Of a stretch of 64,000 bases of DNA, positions 54,517 to 61,465 are shown piece by piece. The position numbers and the translations under genes were made by a program. The number at the start of each line of letters is the position of its first letter. The stretch's first letter is position 1. Below the pieces are notes generated by a model. It saw only the letters and a program-made list of their open reading frames with translations, was not told where the DNA came from and searched no databases. The stretch comes from JAAYCB01 sp012744395 (lineage in GTDB: Bacteria > Planctomycetota > Planctomycetia > Pirellulales > Thermoguttaceae), in assembly GCA_028703175.1 (NCBI GenBank), contig JAQVNJ010000003.1, forward strand, positions 42,892 to 106,891, read 5' to 3'.

Positions 54517-55698
54517 ATGTTACATCCCAGCGTAAGTCGCCGGCAGTTTCTGCGGGCGGTGGGTGCGGCCGCCGGCGCTGCGGCGGTCGGCCGGATTGCC
54601 CACGCGTCGGAAGACGCTCGGCCGATTCGGATTGAAGAACCATTCCACGGTGCGGTGCTCAACCGGCACCACGGGCAGGCGGTCGACGGAGGGCTGCGGG
54701 TCCGCGTCCGCGGCACGGCGGCGGCTGGGCGGCGCGTGCTTGTCAACGGGGCGCCATCGCGGCAGACAGCAGCGCAGTTTGAGGCCGAGGTCGTGCTGCG
54801 GCAACAGGAGACCGAGATTGTCGCGGCGTTCGCCGAGGAGCCGCCGGCGCGCGACGCGGTCCGCGTGCTCTGGGACCGCAACTCCCGCCCGCGGTACCGG
54901 TTCGCGGTTGACGACAACAGCTTCTTCCTGCGGGATATCTGGCGCGCGAAGTACCCTTCGCTGTTCGGCTGCTTCTATCTCGACATGTTGCGCAAGCTGC
55001 ACAAGAAGTACGGCACGAAGTTCGTTTTGAACATCTTCTACACGACGGCGGACGAATTCGATCTGACGAAGTTCCCCGACCGCTACCGGAGCGAGTGGCG
55101 CGACAACGCCGATTGGCTGAAACTGGCGTTCCACGCCCACGCCAACGAGCCGGCCAATCCTTATCTCGACGCGCCGCCCGAGCAGCTCATCGCCGACTTC
55201 GACAAGGTCCGCGAGCAGATTCTCCGCTTTGCCGGCGAGGAGACCTATTCACCGACGACGATCGTGCACTGGGGGATGGTGCGGCCGTCGGCATGGAAAC
55301 CGCTGGCCGAGCGCGGCGCAAAGACCCTCAGCGGCTATTTCGAGAAACGGGGGGAGCAGTGGCTTGTGAACTACAGGATGGACCCGGTCCGCAGCGAGTA
55401 TCTCTCGCGGCACGACGCCTTGAAGGACTTCGACAGCGGCATCCTGTTCTCGAATATCGACATGGTCTGCAACACGGTCCCGCTTGACCGGATCGTCCCG
55501 CGACTGGACGAGATCGCCGAGAGGCCCGACGAGGCGGAGATTCTCGACCTGATGACCCACGAACAGTACTTCTGGCCATTCTACTCGGCCTATCTCCGCG
55601 ACCATCCCCAGCGGGTCGAGACGGCCATCCGCTGGGCGACCGATCGCGGCTACGAGCCGGTGTTCCTCCACGAGGGGTTCCTGGGCCTGCCCGTTTAG
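54517..55698 (+). CDS. Tat-exported polysaccharide-deacetylase-like protein
   Basis: 393 residues with a twin-arginine signal (SVSRRQFLRAVGAAAG). After an N-terminal beta-sandwich of about 90 residues, the motifs FAVDDNSFFL, LAFHAHANEP and VHWGMVRPSA follow the order of NodB-fold deacetylases (catalytic Asp, two metal histidines, later motif). Substrate unknown. It is the first of a plus-strand group of four exported sugar-related genes. Confidence 0.7.
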   Translation: MLHPSVSRRQFLRAVGAAAGAAAVGRIAHASEDARPIRIEEPFHGAVLNRHHGQAVDGGLRVRVRGTAAAGRRVLVNGAPSRQTAAQFEAEVVLRQQETEIVAAFAEEPPARDAVRVLWDRNSRPRYRFAVDDNSFFLRDIWRAKYPSLFGCFYLDMLRKLHKKYGTKFVLNIFYTTADEFDLTKFPDRYRSEWRDNADWLKLAFHAHANEPANPYLDAPPEQLIADFDKVREQILRFAGEETYSPTTIVHWGMVRPSAWKPLAERGAKTLSGYFEKRGEQWLVNYRMDPVRSEYLSRHDALKDFDSGILFSNIDMVCNTVPLDRIVPRLDEIAERPDEAEILDLMTHEQYFWPFYSAYLRDHPQRVETAIRWATDRGYEPVFLHEGFLGLPV

Positions 55699-55788
55699 CT
55701 CGCCCAGACCGCAACTGCGTTGTCCGCTCCATCCGCGGCCCAGTTCCGCAAGGCACAGTCAAACAAGAACCAAGAAAGGCGTGAAGAC

Positions 55789-56706
55789 ATGCTTCGGACC
55801 TCTCCCTGCACCCGCCGTCAATTCCTGAGCCGCTCGGCGGCGGCCGCGGCGGCGGGCCTGTTGGTTGCGCGGGTGCCCGCCCCGGCCGGCGAGCCGCCGC
55901 TCCCCTACTTCGAACAGCGGGGTTGGCTCGTCGGCTGCTGGACCCGCCCCTGGGCGGCCTTCGACTATCGCGTCGGCATGGACGCGATGGCCGAAGCCGG
56001 CTTCAAGCACATCGCCCTGACCGGGGCGAAGACGCGGACCAGGCGGGTCATCGCCGCCGAGACCACGCTGGAGGAAGCCGCCGAGGTGGGGCAGGAAGCC
56101 CAGCGGCGAGGCTTGACGATTACGAACGTCTACGGAGGCGGCGTGTCGCTGGAGAAAGGTCCCGCGGGCCTCCGCAAACTGATCGACAACTGCCAGGCGG
56201 CCCGCGCCCAGTCGGTGCTGCTGTCCGGGATCGGCAACGAGCGGACGTACGAGGCGTGCTGCCGAACGGTTGCCGAATGCTGCGACTATGCGGCCGAGAA
56301 GCGAATCGCGGTGGTGCTCAAGCCGCATGGCGGGATGACGGGCACCGGACCGCAAATCCGTGATGCCGCCAACCGCATCGATCGCGCGAATTTCACGGTG
56401 ATGTACGATCCGGGCAACATCTACTTCTACTCCCAAGGGCGGGTCGATCCGGTCGAGGACGTCAAGGCGGTCGCGGGGCTGGTCACCGGCGTGTCCGTCA
56501 AGGACTACCTGCCGCCGAACAACGTGGCTCTCACGCCCGGGACCGGCAAGGTGGATTTTCCCGCCCTGTTCGCGGAACTCCGCCGCGGCGGACTGGAGGG
56601 CGGGCCGCTGATGATCGAGATGGTCAAGCCCGGCGATCCCGCCCAGACGCTCGAAGAGGTCAAGAAAGCCCGGCAATTCGTCGAGCAGCTGGTCGGCGTT
56701 GCCTGA
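55789..56706 (+). CDS. Tat-exported xylose-isomerase-like TIM-barrel protein
   Basis: 305 residues from the ATG that opens a Tat signal (CTRRQFLSRSAAAA). The barrel matches the sugar phosphate isomerase/epimerase superfamily (AP endonuclease 2 fold): VVLKPHGGMTGTG, then VMYDPGNIYF, then GPLMIEMV place His, Asp and Glu as metal ligands. Such proteins isomerise or epimerise free sugars. It lies about 90 bases after the deacetylase-like gene. Confidence 0.8.
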   Translation: MLRTSPCTRRQFLSRSAAAAAAGLLVARVPAPAGEPPLPYFEQRGWLVGCWTRPWAAFDYRVGMDAMAEAGFKHIALTGAKTRTRRVIAAETTLEEAAEVGQEAQRRGLTITNVYGGGVSLEKGPAGLRKLIDNCQAARAQSVLLSGIGNERTYEACCRTVAECCDYAAEKRIAVVLKPHGGMTGTGPQIRDAANRIDRANFTVMYDPGNIYFYSQGRVDPVEDVKAVAGLVTGVSVKDYLPPNNVALTPGTGKVDFPALFAELRRGGLEGGPLMIEMVKPGDPAQTLEEVKKARQFVEQLVGVA

Positions 56707-56758
56707 CCGCGACTCCTCGCAACCACGAATGAACCACTGCAAACAAGGAACTCCGCCG

Positions 56759-58186
56759 ATGCATCGATTTGCGCTGATTGCCTGCATGACGCTAGCGACC
56801 GCCGCGGTCGCTTCCGCCGCCGCCGAGACCCTGAAGCCCAAAGACGGCGGTTATCGGGGGATCTGGTTCACGCTCGGGCAATACACCGACGCGCCTTATG
56901 GCAAGGGCCAGTGGAAAGGGTTCTGGGACTACGGCGACAAGTACTCCGGAGGGCTCGGGACCTACACCGCCAAGCACCTGCCGCTGGCGATCTATGCCCC
57001 GGCGGTGAAGAAGACCTTCTTCTGCTACGGCGGGTCCAAGGAGGGGCAGCGCTACCTCTACAACATGGTCTCCTACTACGATCACCAGAAGGATCGCGTG
57101 CCCCGGCCCACGATCGTCCACGACAAGGGCGGAGTCGACGATCCGCACGACGACGCGTCTCTCACGATCGATCCGGAGGGCCGCATCTGGGTCTACGTGG
57201 CGGGCCGGGGTCGATCGCGGCCGGGGTTCGTCTACCGGAGCGCAAGGCCTTACGACGTGGACCGCTTCGAGCGGATTTCGTCGGACGAAATCTGCTATCC
57301 CCAGCCCTGGTGCGTGGGAAGCGAGGGGATTGTCGAACTGTTCACCAAGTACACGGGCGTGCGGGAACTCTATTGGAACTTCCGCAAGCCCGACGGGACC
57401 CGCGGAGAGGACCGCAAACTGGCCGGGATCGAGGGGCACTATCAAGTCTCGTTCCGGCAAGGCCGGCGGATCGTGACGGCATTCAACCGGCATCCGCAGG
57501 GCATGCCCGACAACCGCACCGACCTTTACTATCTGGAAACCCGCGACCTGGGCAAGACGTGGCAGACGATCGACGGCAAGACGATCGCTCCACCGCTGGT
57601 CGACCCGGACAACCCGGCCCGCATCAAGGCCTATTCCGCAGAACGCCGGTTGGTGTACATGAACGACATCGCGCTCGACGGCGACGGGAACCCCGTGATT
57701 CTCGTGGTCACCTCCTCGGACCATCGCCCGGGGCCTCAGGGGGATCCGCGAACCTGGGAGGTATTGCACCATAAGGGGGGCGCCTGGCGAATCCACAAGG
57801 TGACCGACTCGACCCACAACTACGACACCGGTCCGATCTGGATCGAAACCGAGGGGACCTGGCGGATCATCGGCCCGACCGAGCGCGGCCCGCAGCGCTG
57901 GGGCGGCGGCGGGGAGGTGGCGGTCTGGACGAGCCGCGACGAGGGGGCGGCCTGGACGAAGGTCCGTGACGCAACCAAGGACAGCCCGCGAAACCACTCG
58001 TACGTCCGCAAGGTGATCGGCGCCCAAGCGGATTCGCCGTTCGCCGTCCTCTGGGCGGACGGGCACGCCGACAAGCTCTCCGTCTCGCGGCTGTATTTCG
58101 CCGATTTCGAAGGGAAGACCGTACGCCGGTTGCCCTACGACATGCAGGAAGACTTCGCCACCCCCGAATTCCTCCCGGCGCCGTGA
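56759..58186 (+). CDS. Secreted BNR-4-type beta-propeller protein
   Basis: 475 residues with a signal peptide (MHRFALIACMTLATAAV). The start motif DGGYRGIWFTLGQ and further repeats (GRIWVYVAGRG, LYYLETRDLGKTWQ, VAVWTSRDEGAAWT) are those of BNR-4 propellers, which bind or cut glycans (some are ulvan or rhamnogalacturonan related). An alternative ATG ten codons upstream is possible. It follows the TIM-barrel gene by about 50 bases. Confidence 0.75.
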   Translation: MHRFALIACMTLATAAVASAAAETLKPKDGGYRGIWFTLGQYTDAPYGKGQWKGFWDYGDKYSGGLGTYTAKHLPLAIYAPAVKKTFFCYGGSKEGQRYLYNMVSYYDHQKDRVPRPTIVHDKGGVDDPHDDASLTIDPEGRIWVYVAGRGRSRPGFVYRSARPYDVDRFERISSDEICYPQPWCVGSEGIVELFTKYTGVRELYWNFRKPDGTRGEDRKLAGIEGHYQVSFRQGRRIVTAFNRHPQGMPDNRTDLYYLETRDLGKTWQTIDGKTIAPPLVDPDNPARIKAYSAERRLVYMNDIALDGDGNPVILVVTSSDHRPGPQGDPRTWEVLHHKGGAWRIHKVTDSTHNYDTGPIWIETEGTWRIIGPTERGPQRWGGGGEVAVWTSRDEGAAWTKVRDATKDSPRNHSYVRKVIGAQADSPFAVLWADGHADKLSVSRLYFADFEGKTVRRLPYDMQEDFATPEFLPAP

Positions 58187-58236
58187 GAGGCTGCCAGCCG
58201 AATTTTTCGCCAACCGACGATTGCCGGAGAACGAAG

Positions 58237-58371
58237 ATGTCCGACCACTCGATCGATCGCCGCCGCTTCTTGCAGGCCTCCGCCGGGCTGTCGCTGACCG
58301 GGGCAGCCGTTCTGGCCGCTGAAACCACCGCGCCGGCGCCCGGCGAAGACGCCGCCAGGGGCGATCCATGA
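58237..58371 (+). CDS. Orphan Tat-signal mini-ORF, probably a remnant
   Basis: 44 residues: a complete twin-arginine signal (SIDRRRFLQASAG) with hydrophobic stretch and Ala-rich cleavage region, then ten residues and a stop. The ATG follows GGAGAACG. It looks like the 5' end of a Tat-exported gene of the kind common here, its body deleted. The stop overlaps an upstream candidate start (58368) of the next gene. Confidence 0.5.
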   Translation: MSDHSIDRRRFLQASAGLSLTGAAVLAAETTAPAPGEDAARGDP

Positions 58372-58427
58372 GTGTGGTTCGTCGACTTCCCAATCCCCCG
58401 CAGTCAATTCGAGAAAGGATCAGGACG

Positions 58428-59894
58428 ATGAGGCGAGACGCGCGACCACTCTTTTCCCACGCTCCCCAGGCGGCCGGCCTCGGGATCGTCCTCTTGTCGG
58501 GCCTGCTGCTCTGCCCCGCTGCCCTGGGACAAGGCAAGGGCTACAGGTCGATCACCTGGGAGAAGTTCAAGGTCGCCGGGCCGGAGCTTGAACAGATCGG
58601 GTGGCTGGCCGTCCGCCACGCCAGGGAGATCAAGTCGTCGCCGTGGTCGGTCGGCTGCGAGACGCTCGACCGCGACTACGCGAAGTTCAGCGTCTACAAG
58701 GACTACGTGGGCGAACTGGGCGTCAAGCGCGGGCGGCTGCAGAGCGGCTGGGCGAAGTGCGAAAAGGTGAAGGGCGTTTACGATTTCGCCTGGCTCGACG
58801 AGTGCGTCCACGGCCTCGATGAGCAGAGCGTGAAGCCTTGGATCTGCCTCTGCTACGGAAACCCGATCTACGGCTCGGATTTCAAGCTGGGATCGGGGCT
58901 GGCGCCGTTGGTCAAGTCGCCGGAGGCCATGGCGGCCTGGCTGAAATACGTCGAGGCCACGGTCACGCGCTACAAGGACGTGGTCGCGGAATGGGAGGTC
59001 TGGAACGAGCCATTTGGCCAGGGGGCGAACTACGCCACGCTGCTGATCGCCACCGCCGAGCTGATCAGGAAGATCCAGCCGGAAGCGGTGATTCTCGTCA
59101 CGGCCATCCACGATGCCGACCGCAAGATCGTGCTCGAGGCGCTCGAGGCCGCCGGCAAGCTGGAGCTGGTCAATCGGTGGGTCTACCACCCCTACGCGCA
59201 GAACCCCGACTCGAGCTACCCGGCCGTCGAGAAGATGCGGGCGCTGATCGAATCGTACAACCCCAAGTACAAGGTCTACCAGGGAGAGGTCGGCTGCCCC
59301 TCGATCCTGGAATGGACGCACGCCCTGGCCAATTACCCCTGGACCGAGTACAGCCAGGCGAAATGGAACCTGCGGCGAATGGCGGGCGATCGCGTCCGCG
59401 GCATCGACTCGTCGATCTTCACGATCATCGACCTGAAATATCCCAACATGCAGCAGTCGTTCGGCCTGATCCGCTCGAACCTCCTGCTCCAGTTGATCTA
59501 CAAGCGGCCGGCCTACTACGCGGTTCAGCAGATGGCCGGCTTCTTCGACGGCGAGGTCGCGCCGGTCGGACTGCTGGAGCACCAGTCGAGCTCGCCGCGC
59601 GGGCTGACCGTCGCCGGGTTCCGCAAGCAATCCAGCCCGGTGGTCCTGATCTGGTACGGCGATCGGATCCCCAGCGACGAGCTGAAATGGGATCGGGTGG
59701 ACCTGACGGTCAACGGCGCCGCGTTCCAGGACCCGGTCTACGTGGAGATGATCAGCGGCAAGGTGTATCAACTCGACAAGCAGAGCTGGACGGCCCGGGG
59801 AACGAACACCGAGCTGAAGGGCCTGCCCGTTTGGGACAGCCCCGTGATGCTCGCCGAGCGTGCGCAGGTCGAGCTCAGAAAGGGCGCCAACTAG
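58428..59894 (+). CDS. Secreted clan GH-A glycoside hydrolase (GH39-like)
   Basis: 488 residues from the ATG after AAAGGATCAGGACG; an ATG at 58368 in the same frame is possible but gives a poor signal peptide. A signal peptide precedes a TIM barrel with acid/base Glu in WEVWNEPFGQG (about residue 191) and nucleophile Glu in YQGEVGCPS (about residue 287), as in retaining GH39 and related families. A small beta domain ends the protein. It closes the plus-strand sugar cluster. Confidence 0.8.
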   Translation: MRRDARPLFSHAPQAAGLGIVLLSGLLLCPAALGQGKGYRSITWEKFKVAGPELEQIGWLAVRHAREIKSSPWSVGCETLDRDYAKFSVYKDYVGELGVKRGRLQSGWAKCEKVKGVYDFAWLDECVHGLDEQSVKPWICLCYGNPIYGSDFKLGSGLAPLVKSPEAMAAWLKYVEATVTRYKDVVAEWEVWNEPFGQGANYATLLIATAELIRKIQPEAVILVTAIHDADRKIVLEALEAAGKLELVNRWVYHPYAQNPDSSYPAVEKMRALIESYNPKYKVYQGEVGCPSILEWTHALANYPWTEYSQAKWNLRRMAGDRVRGIDSSIFTIIDLKYPNMQQSFGLIRSNLLLQLIYKRPAYYAVQQMAGFFDGEVAPVGLLEHQSSSPRGLTVAGFRKQSSPVVLIWYGDRIPSDELKWDRVDLTVNGAAFQDPVYVEMISGKVYQLDKQSWTARGTNTELKGLPVWDSPVMLAERAQVELRKGAN

Positions 59895-59994
59895 CCGCTG
59901 GCCGCCGAGAATCGCCGGTCCGCGCGGCCGGCCGGGCTTCCGGGTCCCGGCCGCCGCCGATGAACGGTCGCGCGAGACTCCCGACCGGCGCGTC

Positions 59995-60023
59995 TTGAAT
60001 CGCGACCCAGTGGTCCGTATAAT
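59995..60023 (+). promoter_or_regulatory. Sigma70-type promoter for the RND efflux operon
   Basis: TTGAAT (59995-60000), 17 bases, then a perfect TATAAT (60018-60023). Transcription would start near 60030, leaving a leader of about 165 bases before the adaptor gene. No operator repeat is clear. Confidence 0.65.
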
Positions 60024-60196
60024 CGGAAGGTTTCGTCCCCAGGGTAGTGCTATCTCACCTAAAGGGATGCGGGGCCTCCGGCGCGCGCCGCCCGGGAGTC
60101 GGCGTGTGCGGCGGCCGCGGCGAGCGATTGCGTGTTGTTGTTGCGGTGTTCTTTTTTTCCCGCCCGGGCGGACCGGCACTAGATGGAGAGGCCTTC

Positions 60197-61453
60197 GTGT
60201 TTTACCGGAGCTACCGCTTTCCCTGCTCGCGTTGTGCAGCGGCACGTGCCGCGGTCCTGATCGGCGCGGCGTGGAGCCTGGCCGGCTGTGCCAGGAACGG
60301 CCCACCGGTGGAGCAGCCGCCGCCGGCGGTGACGGTCGCCAATCCGTTGTTGCAGGAGGTGACCGACTACTACGAGTTTCCGGGCCGAACGGCCGCCGTG
60401 GGGGAGGTCGAGGTCCGCGCCCGGGTAACCGGCTATATCGTCAAGGTGCATTTCGAGGACGGAGAGGAGGTCGAGAAGGGCGACTTGCTGTTCGAGATCG
60501 ATCCCCGCCCCTACGAGGCGGCCCTGGATCGGGCGAAAGGCGAGTTGATGCGCCTCCAGGCGACGCTCGCCAAGGCCCAGGCGGACCTCGCCCGTTCGGA
60601 AAGGCTCCGCCCCTCGGGCGCCGTCAGCCAGGACGAGTACGAACAGCACGCCGCCCAGGTGGCGATCGCCAGGGCCTCGATCCAGTCGGCCGAGGCCGAG
60701 ATCCGCGAGGCCGAACTGAATCTGGAGTTCACGCGGATTACCGCGCCGATCGACGGCCGGGCCAGCCGCAGGCTGGTCACCGAGGGCAACCTCGTGCAGA
60801 CCGGGTCGGGCAGTTCGACGATCCTGACGACCGTGGTCACCACGAATCCGGTCTACGTCTATTTCGACATGGAAGAGCCCGTGCTGCTGAAGTATCTGAG
60901 CCTCGATTGGGGGGCGGACGGGAAGGCGGTCCTCCACCGGATCAGGGAGCTGAAGGTTCCCGTGGAGATCGGCTTGGACAACGAGGAGGGCTTCCCCCAC
61001 GCCGGCCTGCTGGACTTCCTCGACAACAAGGTCAACCGCGGCACCGGCACGATCCAGGCCCGGGCCGTGTTCGACAATTCCGCCCGGCACCTGACCCCCG
61101 GGCTGTACGTGCGGGTGCGTGTGCCGTTCGGCAGGCCGCGCCAGGCGCTGCTTGTCAGCGACCGCGCGATCGGCACCGATTTGCAGCAGAAGTTTCTCCT
61201 CACGGTCAACGAGAAGAACGAGGTGGAACACCGGGACATCCAGGTCGGCGCGCTTCACGGAGGGCTCCGCGTCGTCGATTCGGGGATCGGGCCGGCCGAC
61301 CGCGTGATCGTCAAGGGCTTGCAGCGGGCGCGGCCCGGCGAGGTGGTCGTCCCGAGGAACGGGGAACAGGCGGTCGCCTCGGCGAGAAACGGCCTGCTCG
61401 ACGTGGCGGAGGCGGCATCTCCGCTCCCCGCCGCTGCCAACGGGGCGAACTAG
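60197..61453 (+). CDS. RND efflux periplasmic adaptor lipoprotein
   Basis: 418 residues from a GTG preceded by GGAGAGG; the longer open frame upstream would bury the lipoprotein signal. The lipobox is SLAGC near residue 33. The order then is beta-barrel/lipoyl half (GRTAAVGEVEVRARVTGYI), a coiled-coil hairpin (residues about 120-190, ELMRLQATLAKAQADLAR), the second lipoyl half (LEFTRITAPIDG) and the beta-barrel with RGTGTIQARAVFDN. This is the MexA/AcrA plan. It bridges the pump to an outer-membrane channel. It is followed after 12 bases by the pump gene. Confidence 0.92.
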   Translation: MFYRSYRFPCSRCAAARAAVLIGAAWSLAGCARNGPPVEQPPPAVTVANPLLQEVTDYYEFPGRTAAVGEVEVRARVTGYIVKVHFEDGEEVEKGDLLFEIDPRPYEAALDRAKGELMRLQATLAKAQADLARSERLRPSGAVSQDEYEQHAAQVAIARASIQSAEAEIREAELNLEFTRITAPIDGRASRRLVTEGNLVQTGSGSSTILTTVVTTNPVYVYFDMEEPVLLKYLSLDWGADGKAVLHRIRELKVPVEIGLDNEEGFPHAGLLDFLDNKVNRGTGTIQARAVFDNSARHLTPGLYVRVRVPFGRPRQALLVSDRAIGTDLQQKFLLTVNEKNEVEHRDIQVGALHGGLRVVDSGIGPADRVIVKGLQRARPGEVVVPRNGEQAVASARNGLLDVAEAASPLPAAANGAN

Positions 61454-61465
61454 AAGGAGCGGCCG

